Source of the DNA: an uncultured bacterium
Lineage (GTDB): Bacteria > Pseudomonadota > Alphaproteobacteria > Rhodospirillales > Rhodospirillaceae
Assembly (NCBI GenBank): GCA_903888485.1
Contig: CAISTS010000046.1
Location: forward strand, 16,471 to 80,470
Direction: 5' to 3'
DNA: 64,000 nt
Shown here: positions 9,171 to 17,328 of the stretch, one piece after another
Layout of the letters: each line of letters opens with the position of its first letter
How positions within the stretch are numbered: the stretch's first letter is position 1
Position numbers and translations under genes: made by a program
The notes under the pieces: generated by a model
Databases searched by the model: none
Told to the model about the DNA's origin: nothing
What the model saw: the letters and a program-made list of their open reading frames with translations, nothing else

Positions 9171-10109
9171 ATGGCGAGAACCATAAAACGCCCTCCAGGC
9201 GACCGGGTGTCGGAAATCGTCCGTAGATTGCGCGACATAGACAAATTAACATCGCGCCGCCTTGGATCGGACCGCCTCGCCCGTGACCCATCTATGAAAT
9301 GTTTCTACATCAACCTCGACCGTGCCACCGACCGGCGGCAATCCATCGAAGCGAGCTTCCAGCGCGCCGCACGTCCCGGCTGGAGCCTGGAGCGGATTGC
9401 CGCCTTCGATGCGGCCTATGTCGAAAAGGCGGCGGTACCGGGGCGCATCCGGCCGGCCGAGAAGGCTTGCTTTCTCAGCCACAAGGAGGCCGTGCGCCGC
9501 AGCCTCGCGCACGAGGGGCCCGTCTTTATTCTCGAGGACGATGTCATCTTCAGCGACAAGACCTTCGCCGTGCTGGAGGCTTTGCTGGCGCGGCCGCCGA
9601 CGGCCTGGGACCTCTGGTTCACCGACATCAGCGTCGCGCACATGGGATCGATGATCGAGCTCGCGGTGCTCAAAATCCAGATGGACGCCACGCGCGCGGT
9701 GAAAACCCTGAATTTGCGCGAGCTGCCGTTTTTCAGCTCCGCAGCCTACCTCGTCCATGAAGGGGCGAAGACAAAGTTCCTGGGCATCATGGACGCCGTC
9801 ACGTCATTCGACGTTGCCTATGATTCGTTCCTGAACCAATCCGTGGCAGACGGAAAGCTCGAGGCGCACGCGATCTTCCCGTTCCTGACGACCCTCAGCG
9901 ACCTCGCGGGCGCCTCGGACATCCAGTCGGGCGCCCTCCGGGACGGAAATACGATCCTCAATCTGTTCCGCAAGCTCGTCTGGATCGACGGCAGCGCGGC
10001 GCAACACCGCGAAACATTGGCGGCGATCACGCAGTCCACCAGCGAAGAAGCGCGCGCCTTCGGCACGCTCTGGTCGGCCATGATCGACAAGGATTTTCTG
10101 CGCCACTAG
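9171..10109 (+). CDS. Glycosyltransferase family 25 (LPS-type)
   Basis: A 312-residue protein. From residue 42 it shows the GT25 pattern: KCFYINLDRATDRR, then CFLSHKEAVRRSL, then VFILEDDVIF with the acidic cluster that binds metal and nucleotide sugar. GT25 enzymes of the Lex1/LgtB type usually transfer galactose or glucose to surface glycans; the acceptor here is unknown. I take the ATG at 9171 because GGAG lies just upstream. The ATG at 9294 would begin exactly at the conserved domain but has no clear Shine-Dalgarno site, so the basic 41-residue lead may not be real. The gene converges on the TSUP permease with a four-base overlap. Confidence 0.85.
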   Translation: MARTIKRPPGDRVSEIVRRLRDIDKLTSRRLGSDRLARDPSMKCFYINLDRATDRRQSIEASFQRAARPGWSLERIAAFDAAYVEKAAVPGRIRPAEKACFLSHKEAVRRSLAHEGPVFILEDDVIFSDKTFAVLEALLARPPTAWDLWFTDISVAHMGSMIELAVLKIQMDATRAVKTLNLRELPFFSSAAYLVHEGAKTKFLGIMDAVTSFDVAYDSFLNQSVADGKLEAHAIFPFLTTLSDLAGASDIQSGALRDGNTILNLFRKLVWIDGSAAQHRETLAAITQSTSEEARAFGTLWSAMIDKDFLRH

Positions 10110-10846
10110 AGTTGGGGCAGCGCAGAGGACAGAAGCGCCACGCCCGAGAGTGTCAGCAAGGTGAGCACGATACGGCGGAAGGTGGTTTCGCTGATGCCGA
10201 TGTAGACGCGCGCGCCGAGGAAGGCCGGGATCAGCATGGCAGGGATGACGACCGCCAGCATCGGCAGCATGGAGGCGGTGACGGTGCCTGTGGCCACATA
10301 ACCGGTCATGGTGACCGCCAGCACGACGAGGTTGAAGTTCTGCACGATGCTCCGCTGGCTGTCCTTGGGCAGGCGCTTGAGGGTGCACCACGCCGTCGGT
10401 ATGGCGCCGGCGAAGCCGCCCAGCCCGCCGCAGACCCCGCCCAGGAGGCCCGCGACGCCATCGCCAAGCCGGCCCTTGGCGGCCGGCGCGGGGAAGCGCG
10501 CCGAGAACAGCATGAAGGGACACCACACGATCAGGAGCGCGCCCAGGATCGCCTTGAACAGGTGAACGTCTAAGAGCGGCAGGACGAGTACGCCTAAGGG
10601 AATGCCGACAAGGCCGCCCACGAGGAACGGGGTGAGCGCTTTGGCTTCAAAGCCGCGGCGGACGGTGACGGCAGCCATGATCTGGCCGGTCAGTCCGCCG
10701 CCGACCGCGAGCACCGCGGCGAGCGCCGGGTCCACCGTCCAGGCCCAGATCGATATGGCGACCAGGCTGAAGGCAAAGCCCGAGAGGCCCTGCACGAAAC
10801 CGGCGATGACGGCGCCGACGGCAATAATGAGAACGGGGGCGTCCAT
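10106..10846 (-). CDS. TSUP-family membrane permease (TauE/SafE type)
   Basis: A 246-residue, very hydrophobic protein with the two-half layout of the TauE/SafE (TSUP) family. Each half starts with a glycine-rich loop: GFVQGLSGFAFSL near residue 17 and GGVCGGLGGFAGAIPT near residue 135. These permeases move sulfur-containing organic or inorganic anions across the inner membrane; the substrate cannot be told from sequence. The ATG at 10846 is preceded by an in-frame GTG at 10849, which may be the start instead. Both lie inside a long hairpin that sits after ahcY (see 10831-10867), so ahcY termination and initiation of this gene may interfere with each other. Confidence 0.85.
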   Translation of the reverse strand: MDAPVLIIAVGAVIAGFVQGLSGFAFSLVAISIWAWTVDPALAAVLAVGGGLTGQIMAAVTVRRGFEAKALTPFLVGGLVGIPLGVLVLPLLDVHLFKAILGALLIVWCPFMLFSARFPAPAAKGRLGDGVAGLLGGVCGGLGGFAGAIPTAWCTLKRLPKDSQRSIVQNFNLVVLAVTMTGYVATGTVTASMLPMLAVVIPAMLIPAFLGARVYIGISETTFRRIVLTLLTLSGVALLSSALPQL

Positions 10847-10867
10847 CACAATGGAGCGCCCCCGTTC
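10831..10867 (-). terminator. Long hairpin after ahcY that contains the TSUP start codon
   Basis: Two arms of about 16 bases, GAACGGGGGCG plus TCCAT and the reverse complement with one extra C, enclose a four-base loop. Read on the minus strand the hairpin follows the ahcY stop by about 20 bases and is followed by TCATTATT, so it has the form of an intrinsic terminator. The TSUP start codon lies in the loop and stem, so the terminator would also sequester that start. Confidence 0.6.
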
Positions 10868-10886
10868 GCTATCTTATGCCGCCTTT

Positions 10887-12278
10887 TTAGTAGCGATAGG
10901 TGTCGGGCTTGAAGGGCCCTTCGGGCTTCACGCCGATGTAGCTGGCCTGACGCGCGCTGAGCTTGGTGAGTTTGGCGCCGACCTTGGCGAGGTGCAACTC
11001 GGCAACCTTTTCGTCGAGGTGCTTGGGCAGCACGTAAACCTGATTCTTGTAGCTCGCGCCATTGGTCCAGAGTTCGATCTGCGCCAGCACCTGGTTCGAG
11101 AACGAAGCGCTCATGACAAAGCTCGGATGGCCCGTGCCGCAGCCGAGGTTGACGAGGCGACCTTCGGCCAACAACAGGATGCGTTTGCCGTCGGGGAATT
11201 CGATTTCATCCACCTGCGGCTTCACGTTGTGCCATTTGAAATTCCGCAGCGCCTCGGTCTGAATTTCGGTGTCGAAGTGACCGATGTTGCAGACGATGGC
11301 GCGGTCTTTCATCTTGCGCATGTGATCGACGGTGATGACGTCGAGGTTGCCCGTCGCGGTCACGAAGATGTCGGCGCGCGGCGCGGCATCTTCCATCGTG
11401 GTCACCTCATAGCCTTCCATGGCGGCTTGCAGCGCGTTGATGGGGTCGATCTCCGAGACCATCACGCGGCAGCCGGCCTGGCGCAGCGAAGCGGCAGAAC
11501 CCTTGCCCACGTCGCCGAAGCCCGCGACCATGGCGACCTTACCGGCCATCATGACGTCGGTGCCGCGGCGAATGCCGTCGACCAGGCTCTCGCGGCAGCC
11601 GTAGATGTTGTCGAACTTCGACTTGGTGACGCTGTCGTTGACGTTGATGGCGGGGAAGTGCAGGCGGCCGTCCTTGGCCATCTGGTACAGGCGATGCACG
11701 CCCGTGGTGGTCTCTTCCGAGACGCCCTTGATGTTGGCAAGCACTTTCGCGTACCAGCCGGGCTGCGCCTTGTTGCGCTTGGCGATGGCGGCGAACAGCA
11801 CGGTCTCTTCTTCGTTGGTGGGCTTGGCGATCAGCGCCGGGTTCTTTTCGGCTTCGGTGCCCAGCACGATCAGCAACGTCGCGTCGCCGCCGTCGTCGAG
11901 GATCATGTTCGGCGTACCGCCGTCGGCCCATTCGAAGATCCTGTGGGTATAGTCCCAGTATTCTTCCAGGGTTTCGCCTTTCACGGCGAACACCGGCGTG
12001 CCGGCCTTGGCGATGGCGGCGGCGGCCTGGTCCTGGGTCGAGAAAATGTTGCATGAAGCCCACCGGACGTCGGCGCCGAGATGCTTCAGCGTCTCGATCA
12101 GCACACCCGTCTGGATGGTCATGTGCAGCGAGCCCGCGATGCGCGCGCCCTTTAGCGGCTTGGACTTGCCGAATTCGGTGCGCAGCGCCATCAGGCCCGG
12201 CATTTCGGTCTCGGCGATGGCCAGCTCTTTGCGGCCCCAATCGGCCAAGCCGATGTCTTTCACGAGGTAGTCGCTCAT
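10887..12278 (-). CDS. ahcY: S-adenosylhomocysteine hydrolase
   Basis: A 463-residue adenosylhomocysteinase. It splits S-adenosylhomocysteine into adenosine and homocysteine with bound NAD, keeping methylation reactions running. Family hallmarks are [16 protein letters not shown] near residue 50, the NAD-binding [13 protein letters not shown] near residue 250 and the C-terminal [10 protein letters not shown] followed by [13 protein letters not shown]. The longer frame to 12341 adds 21 residues with no family similarity. The ATG at 12278 is preceded by GGAGAG at good spacing. The gene lies 70 bases after ptsP, and a possible own promoter is in that gap. Confidence 0.97.
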   Translation of the reverse strand: MSDYLVKDIGLADWGRKELAIAETEMPGLMALRTEFGKSKPLKGARIAGSLHMTIQTGVLIETLKHLGADVRWASCNIFSTQDQAAAAIAKAGTPVFAVKGETLEEYWDYTHRIFEWADGGTPNMILDDGGDATLLIVLGTEAEKNPALIAKPTNEEETVLFAAIAKRNKAQPGWYAKVLANIKGVSEETTTGVHRLYQMAKDGRLHFPAINVNDSVTKSKFDNIYGCRESLVDGIRRGTDVMMAGKVAMVAGFGDVGKGSAASLRQAGCRVMVSEIDPINALQAAMEGYEVTTMEDAAPRADIFVTATGNLDVITVDHMRKMKDRAIVCNIGHFDTEIQTEALRNFKWHNVKPQVDEIEFPDGKRILLLAEGRLVNLGCGTGHPSFVMSASFSNQVLAQIELWTNGASYKNQVYVLPKHLDEKVAELHLAKVGAKLTKLSARQASYIGVKPEGPFKPDTYRY

Positions 12279-12312
12279 AGCGCTTGCTCTCCAATATGCG
12301 TCAGGTGGCGGC

Positions 12313-12341
12313 CATATAGCAGCCGGACGGGGGGCCAGCAA
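12313..12341 (-). promoter_or_regulatory. Possible sigma-70-type promoter of ahcY
   Basis: In the gap between ptsP and ahcY the minus strand reads TTGCTG, a 17-base spacer, then TATATG, ending about 35 bases before the ahcY ATG. The -10 box fits well and the -35 box only half. This suggests ahcY can be transcribed separately from the PTS genes, but it is a visual match only. Confidence 0.3.
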
Positions 12342-12348
12342 CGGCGGC

Positions 12349-14124
12349 TCAGCCGGCTTTGGCCAATTCCTCTACAATCGCCCGGACCCGGGCCGGGTCG
12401 GATTCACTGGTGATACGTCTTACACGGCCACTGATGGCCGAAAGGTTAAGCTCGAGTATGCGTTTCTTCACACGCGGCAGGGACGTCGAGGACATTGACA
12501 GCTCGGTGATGCCAAAGCCCAGGAGGATGGGCGTCATGCGCTCGTCGCCCGCCATTTCGCCGCAGACGGACACGGGGATACGGGCTGCCAGGGCCGCCTC
12601 GGCCGAGAACTGGATCAGGCGCAGGACCGCCGGGTGCAGTGGGTTGTAAAGGTAGGCCACCTGCTCGTCGGTGCGGTCAATGGCCAGGGTGTATTGGGTC
12701 AGGTCGTTCGTGCCAATGGCGAAGAAGTCGGCTTCGGCGGCCAAAGCATCGGCAGCCAGCGCCGCGCCCGGGATTTCGATCATCACGCCGAGCGGCGGCG
12801 GCGGATCGGCGATCTTGACGCCCCGGCGCTTGAGCTGCGCGATGAGCCGCGTCAGCATGCGGCGCACCTGGCGGACCTCTTCGACGATGCAAACCATGGG
12901 CAAGAGGATGCGCACGGGGCCATAAGCGCTCGCCCTCAAGATGGCCGAGAGCTGGATCAACATCACCTTGCGCCGGCTGAGCGAGAAGCGAATGGCGCGC
13001 AGACCCAATGCAGGGTTAGGTCCCGGCTTCATGCCGAGGCCGTCGCCGAGCTTGTCGGCGCCGACATCGAGGGTGCGGATGGTGACAGGGCGGCCCGCCA
13101 TTTTCTTCACGACTGCCGAGAGCTCGGCGAATTGCTCTTTTTCCGACGGCATATCAGGCCGGTTCATGAACATGAACTCGCTGCGGAAGAGCCCGACGCC
13201 TTCCGCGCCGGCGGCGAGCGCGAGGTCGACATCACCCGGCAGCTCGATGTTGGCCTGCAGGTGAATGCGGAAGCCGTCGCGCGTGACCGCGGGTACGGTC
13301 TTCAGCTTCTTGAGGGATTGCTGCGACTTCACATAGCCGGCGCGCTTGCGGCGGTACTTGTCCAGCGTTGCGGGCGTGGGATCGAGGATGACGTGGCCCG
13401 TGCCGCCGTCGACGATGATGGTCTCGCCGCTCTGGGCCTCGGCGAGAATGTCCCTGGCGGCGACCACGGCCGGCAGCCCCAGCGAGCGGGCGACAATGGC
13501 GGTGTGGCTTTCGACGCCGCCCAGCATGGTGACCAGTCCGGCCGTGCGTTTGGGATCGAGGAGGGCCGTGTCGGCGGGCGACAGTTCATCGGCTACGATC
13601 ACAGCGTTGGCCGGCAGGTTCTCGAAGCCCATTTCGACTTCTTTGCCCAGGCTTTCCACCAGCCGGCGACCCACCTCACGAATGTCGGCCATGCGCGCGG
13701 CCAGGTACTGATCTTCCATGGCGGCAAAGGCTTCGGCCATGAGGCCGATCTCTTTCATCACCGCCGCTTCTGCGTTGATGCGCTCCGTGGCGATGCGCTT
13801 CTGCACGCCGCGCACCAGCCGCGAGCCGGACAGCATTTGTTGGTAGGCCTCGAGGATGTAGCCGAGTTCCTCGCCCGCCGGGCCCGACATGCGCTTGGCC
13901 TGGAGTTGCAGCGCTTCCATGCGGCCACCGGCCTCGTGCGCGGCCTCGAGCACGCGGTGCTGCTCGGTGCGCACCTTGTTCGCCGGGATCTTGCGTTCGC
14001 GCACCTGCACCACGGCGCGGGAGTCGTGACGATAGACCACGCCAATCGCCACACCCGCCCCGACCGGCAGGCCTTCGAAAATGCGCTCGCGTGCGCCCAC
14101 GCTGGCTTGGCTTTTACTCTTCAT
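12349..14124 (-). CDS. ptsP: PTS enzyme I (phosphoenolpyruvate-protein phosphotransferase)
   Basis: A 591-residue enzyme I. It takes phosphate from phosphoenolpyruvate and passes it to HPr. The phosphorylated His is in [20 protein letters not shown] near residue 205. The PEP site includes GLFRSEFMF, and the catalytic Cys is in [10 protein letters not shown] near the C-terminus. There is no GAF domain, so it has the length of a classical EI rather than of nitrogen-type PtsP; I use the alphaproteobacterial symbol loosely. The start overlaps the end of the HPr gene. The set around it (HPr, EIIA, HprK, RapZ) lacks any sugar permease, pointing to a regulatory PTS. Confidence 0.93.
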   Translation of the reverse strand: MKSKSQASVGARERIFEGLPVGAGVAIGVVYRHDSRAVVQVRERKIPANKVRTEQHRVLEAAHEAGGRMEALQLQAKRMSGPAGEELGYILEAYQQMLSGSRLVRGVQKRIATERINAEAAVMKEIGLMAEAFAAMEDQYLAARMADIREVGRRLVESLGKEVEMGFENLPANAVIVADELSPADTALLDPKRTAGLVTMLGGVESHTAIVARSLGLPAVVAARDILAEAQSGETIIVDGGTGHVILDPTPATLDKYRRKRAGYVKSQQSLKKLKTVPAVTRDGFRIHLQANIELPGDVDLALAAGAEGVGLFRSEFMFMNRPDMPSEKEQFAELSAVVKKMAGRPVTIRTLDVGADKLGDGLGMKPGPNPALGLRAIRFSLSRRKVMLIQLSAILRASAYGPVRILLPMVCIVEEVRQVRRMLTRLIAQLKRRGVKIADPPPPLGVMIEIPGAALAADALAAEADFFAIGTNDLTQYTLAIDRTDEQVAYLYNPLHPAVLRLIQFSAEAALAARIPVSVCGEMAGDERMTPILLGFGITELSMSSTSLPRVKKRILELNLSAISGRVRRITSESDPARVRAIVEELAKAG

Positions 14125-14389
14125 CGAATTTGTTGGCGACGAGCTTGCACAGGGCGTCCATGGCCTGGGTGGCTTGCGGCCCCGAAGTGGTGATCTCGAT
14201 GACCGTGCCGATGCTTGCGGCCAGCATCATCAGGCCCATGATCGAACTGCCGGAGACTTCGTTCTCACCCTTCTTGACGCGGATCTCGGCCTCGAACAGC
14301 CCGGCGGTCTTGCAGAATTTCGCCGCCGCACGGGCGTGCAAGCCCTTGCTGTTGAGAATCTCGGCGCTGCGGCGCAGTTCGTGACTCAT
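14114..14389 (-). CDS. HPr phosphocarrier protein
   Basis: A 91-residue HPr. The active His is in SKGLHARAAAKF at about position 18, and the HprK-type regulatory Ser is in NEVSGSSIMGLMML near position 48. It carries phosphate from EI to the EIIA encoded just upstream. It overlaps the EI start by 11 bases. The conserved serine region fits the presence of hprK 1.6 kb away, so both His and Ser phosphorylation are expected, as known in other Alphaproteobacteria. Confidence 0.95.
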   Translation of the reverse strand: MSHELRRSAEILNSKGLHARAAAKFCKTAGLFEAEIRVKKGENEVSGSSIMGLMMLAASIGTVIEITTSGPQATQAMDALCKLVANKFDEE

Positions 14390-14452
14390 GGGGCTCCCAC
14401 CATCAGGTACGCGGGTTCAGGCGCACCGGCATGGAGCGCGCGCAAACCGAGC

Positions 14453-14896
14453 TTACTTTGCTTTTTTGGTCTTCTGCTTTTCTTGGGCAAGCAGCGCCGA
14501 AGCGACGTTGATGTACTTACGTCCGGCGTCCTGGGCCTGCACGGCGGCGCTCTGCAAGGGATCGGTGCCGCGCACGGAGGCCAACTTGATAAGCATGGGC
14601 AGGTTGACCCCGGCGATGACCTCGACGGGGGCGGTGTCCATGATGGAGATGGCGAGGTTCGAGGGCGTGCCGCCGAACATATCGGTCAGCACCACCACGC
14701 CCGAGCCGGCGTTGACGGTCTCGACCGCTTTGACGATGTCGGCGCGGCGTTGCTCCATGTTGTCTTCAGGGCCAATGCAGACCGTGGCGACCTGGGTCTG
14801 CGGGCCAACGACATGCTCCATCGCGGCGACCAGCTCGAGGGCGAGACGCCCATGAGTGACGAGCACGAGTCCGATCAACGGCCTGGATTGCGACAT
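14453..14896 (-). CDS. PTS EIIA component, mannose/fructose (ManX) family
   Basis: A 147-residue EIIA of the mannose class. The phosphorylated His is in VLVTHGRLA near position 15, and VVVLTDMFGGTPSNLA is the second family signature. No EIIB, EIIC or EIID partners are near, so it probably acts as the regulatory output of the PTS rather than in sugar uptake. The 160-base gap before it, after rapZ, holds an inverted repeat (CCCGGAC-ctc-GTCCGGG, 14947-14963) with no T-run. A Lys-rich tail ends the protein. Confidence 0.92.
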   Translation of the reverse strand: MSQSRPLIGLVLVTHGRLALELVAAMEHVVGPQTQVATVCIGPEDNMEQRRADIVKAVETVNAGSGVVVLTDMFGGTPSNLAISIMDTAPVEVIAGVNLPMLIKLASVRGTDPLQSAAVQAQDAGRKYINVASALLAQEKQKTKKAK

Positions 14897-15056
14897 GAAA
14901 AAACGAAGTTCCTGGCTTTGCCCGGCGCTTCCCCATCTGCGCCGGCCCCGGACCTCGTCCGGGTATTAAGGCGGCGCAGCTTAACCAATCACCGGCCTGT
15001 TTGCGACTGCGAAATAAGCGCGGGGCTTTGCCATATAACTTTTTAATATCAATACG

Positions 15057-15956
15057 TTAAACGTCGGACGGGGTGCGGCTGGCGTAAATGTCGCGGTGCC
15101 GGACGCTGAAGGTGGCGCCTTTGCGGGCGAGCCAAGCCTTCAGCCGCTCGACCACATAGACCGATCGGTGCTGGCCGCCGGTGCAGCCCACGGCAATGGT
15201 CAGGTAGCTCTTCCCCTCGTTCTCGTAGAGCGGCAGCAAGGGATCGAGCAGTTGGACCAACCGCTCGAGGAAGGGTTCCAGCGCCGGGTCGCGGGTGATG
15301 AAGTCCGCGACCTCGCTTTCAAGACCGGTATGCGACTTCAGCTCAGGGACATAGTGCGGGTTCTTGAGGAAGCGCACGTCGAACACCAGGTCGGCGTCGC
15401 GCGGCACGCCGTACTTATATCCGAACGAGGTCAGGAACACGCGCATGGGCCGGGTCATGGCGCCCGAGAACTGGCCGGTGAGCACGCGCTTCAAGTCGGC
15501 CGACGTCATGCGCGAGGTGTCGACCAAGAGCTCGGCTTGCTCGCGCAAGGGCCCCAGCAGGCGGCGCTCGGTCTCGATGCCAACGGGCACTGGCAGGTCC
15601 TCGCCGGCGGGGTGGGGGCGGCGGGTCTCGGAGAAACGCCGGACAAGGATCTCGGTGTCGCAATCGAGGAAGACGATGCCGATCGGCAATTTGGTGTTCT
15701 CGCGCAGCTGATCGAGCGTTTCGATCAGGCCCGCCGCATCGAAATCGCGCGTGCGTACATCGATGCCGATGGCCATGGGCCCATGCCCGGCGGTGACCAC
15801 GGCGCTGATGAGGGCTTGCGGCAGGTTATCGACGGTCTCGAAGCCGGTGTCTTCGAGCGCCCGCAAAGCCGAGCTTTTGCCTGCACCCGACAGTCCGGTC
15901 ACAAGGACGACGCGGCGCATGCTGCCGCCTTCGGGTTTGGGCACGGTGTTCTTCAT
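15057..15956 (-). CDS. rapZ: RNase adapter / nucleotide-binding protein RapZ
   Basis: A 299-residue RapZ-family protein. The N-terminal P-loop VLVTGLSGAGKSSAL begins near residue 16. The C-terminal domain has VGCTGGQHRSVYVVERL, the conserved Cys/Gly/His-Arg signature. In Enterobacteria RapZ guides RNase E to GlmZ and senses glucosamine-6-phosphate; in Alphaproteobacteria its role is less clear. The ATG overlaps the hprK stop (ATGA), so hprK and rapZ are coupled. The placement in a PTS cluster is common in the class. Confidence 0.93.
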   Translation of the reverse strand: MKNTVPKPEGGSMRRVVLVTGLSGAGKSSALRALEDTGFETVDNLPQALISAVVTAGHGPMAIGIDVRTRDFDAAGLIETLDQLRENTKLPIGIVFLDCDTEILVRRFSETRRPHPAGEDLPVPVGIETERRLLGPLREQAELLVDTSRMTSADLKRVLTGQFSGAMTRPMRVFLTSFGYKYGVPRDADLVFDVRFLKNPHYVPELKSHTGLESEVADFITRDPALEPFLERLVQLLDPLLPLYENEGKSYLTIAVGCTGGQHRSVYVVERLKAWLARKGATFSVRHRDIYASRTPSDV

Positions 15957-16372
15957 GCAAGGCTGCTGAGGACGATGCGGATCTTCGCGGTCGCCGAGGC
16001 GCTGCGCGCATCGACGATCAGCCGGGGCACGGAAATGCCTTCAAGCGTGCAGGTGGATTCTTCCGGCATGCGTTCGATGTCTCCCTCGGGCGCCAAGTCT
16101 ACCACCAAACACACGGCTGCGAACTTACGAAAGGGCAGCGCGACGATGCCATAGCCGCGCAGCTCGATCTTGCCGGCGATGTTCGGGCCGGCGGTGGCGA
16201 CGAGTTGGCCGTCGGCCACCGACAGGTCGCAATAGTCGTCGCCCACCAGTTCCGCGCCGCCGTCGATCAGGCGCAGGGCAAGGTCCGACTTGCCCATGCC
16301 GGAAGGTCCGCGGATGAGCACGCCTTTGCCGGCCAGGGCGACGCAGGAAGCATGGATGAGAGCCATAGCCAT
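15953..16372 (-). CDS. hprK: HPr kinase/phosphorylase, short alphaproteobacterial form
   Basis: About 139 residues, equal to only the catalytic C-terminal domain of Gram-positive HprK. The Walker A is GPSGMGKSDLALRLID, and the HprK signature region is IELRGYGIVALPF. It phosphorylates and dephosphorylates the regulatory Ser of HPr. The short form without the N-terminal domain is usual in Alphaproteobacteria. Two ATGs (16372 and 16366) are possible starts, neither with a clear Shine-Dalgarno site; the longer frame to 16423 is unlikely. An AEC transporter reads away divergently. Confidence 0.9.
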   Translation of the reverse strand: MAMALIHASCVALAGKGVLIRGPSGMGKSDLALRLIDGGAELVGDDYCDLSVADGQLVATAGPNIAGKIELRGYGIVALPFRKFAAVCLVVDLAPEGDIERMPEESTCTLEGISVPRLIVDARSASATAKIRIVLSSLA

Positions 16373-16446
16373 GAGTTTATGCGCGAGGAGCCATGCTTGT
16401 AAGGGCGCTTGAGGGGGCCACAAGGCGCGATTATGGTGCCGCCCGC

Positions 16447-17328
16447 ATGATAGCCCAGATCTTCACCGTTATCGCGCCGGTCATCTTCATCTCCCTGCTT
16501 GGCTATATCTGGGAGCGCCGCCGCATGCCCTTCGATACGGCTGCGATGTCCTACATCAGCAGTTACATCGGGGGCCCTTGCCTGATGATGAGCACGCTGC
16601 TGAAGAGCGAGATCGACCTCGGCACCGCGGCGCGCATCGTCGCTGCGCCAATCCTGCTCATCACCGTCATGGGCCTTATCGGCTGGGGGATGTCCCGCGC
16701 GCTGAAGCTGCCCGCCAAGATTTATGCGCCGGTGCTGATGTTCCCGAACTCCGGCAACATGGGCGTCGCCTTGTGCCTGTTCGCTTTCGGCCAGGACGGC
16801 CTTGCCTACGCCGTCACCTACTTCGCCACCATGGCGGGCCTGCAGTTCAGCGTGGGAGTCTCCATCGCCAGCGGCAAGCTCTCGGTGAAGGGTCTATTCA
16901 CCAACCCGGTGCTGATCTCCATCGCGCTCTCGGGCGTGCTGATGGCGCTTCACGTTCACCCGCCCCAGTGGACCATGAACGTCATGGGCCTCTTGGGCGG
17001 TTTGATGATTCCGCTGATGCTGCTGTCGCTGGGCACGGCGCTCGCCAAGCTGCGCGTCGCCAGCGTCGGGCGCAACTTGGGTTTCTCGCTGATGCGCCTC
17101 GGCGGCGGTTTTGTCGTCGGCTTCGCCATCGCTACGCTGCTCGGCCTCGAGGGTGCTGCGCGCGGCTCGGTGATCATCCAGTCGGCCATGCCGATCGCGG
17201 TGTTCACCTACATGTTCGCCGAGCAGTTTGGGAACGAGCCGGAGGAAGTGGCGGCGATGGTGTTCATCTCGACCATCATCTCGTTCATTAGCCTGCCGTT
17301 TTTGATCGGCTTTGCGCTGAATCTTTAG
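16447..17328 (+). CDS. AEC-family transporter (auxin efflux carrier type)
   Basis: A 293-residue membrane protein with the AEC two-bundle pattern and about ten hydrophobic segments. The conserved FPNSGNMGVALCLFAFG lies near residue 100, where AEC proteins have a broken helix. Bacterial members export or import small carboxylates or amino acids; the substrate is unknown. It sits alone on the plus strand between hprK and chvG, splitting the common chvG-hprK neighbourhood, and overlaps the chvG stop by four bases. The start at MIAQIF is chosen because the upstream residues lie in the divergent leader. Confidence 0.85.
   Translation: MIAQIFTVIAPVIFISLLGYIWERRRMPFDTAAMSYISSYIGGPCLMMSTLLKSEIDLGTAARIVAAPILLITVMGLIGWGMSRALKLPAKIYAPVLMFPNSGNMGVALCLFAFGQDGLAYAVTYFATMAGLQFSVGVSIASGKLSVKGLFTNPVLISIALSGVLMALHVHPPQWTMNVMGLLGGLMIPLMLLSLGTALAKLRVASVGRNLGFSLMRLGGGFVVGFAIATLLGLEGAARGSVIIQSAMPIAVFTYMFAEQFGNEPEEVAAMVFISTIISFISLPFLIGFALNL

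Noticed and set aside
10602..12056. 484-codon open frame on the plus strand
   Set aside because: Mostly antisense to ahcY and the TSUP gene.
12279..12348. SAH or SAM riboswitch before ahcY
   Set aside because: The leader is only 70 bases and shows no conserved riboswitch core that I can recognise.
12634..14193. 519-codon open frame on the plus strand
   Set aside because: Antisense to ptsP with no recognisable motifs.
14947..14963. Inverted repeat CCCGGAC-ctc-GTCCGGG as terminator of rapZ
   Set aside because: No T-run follows on either strand; it may be a chance repeat or a protein site.
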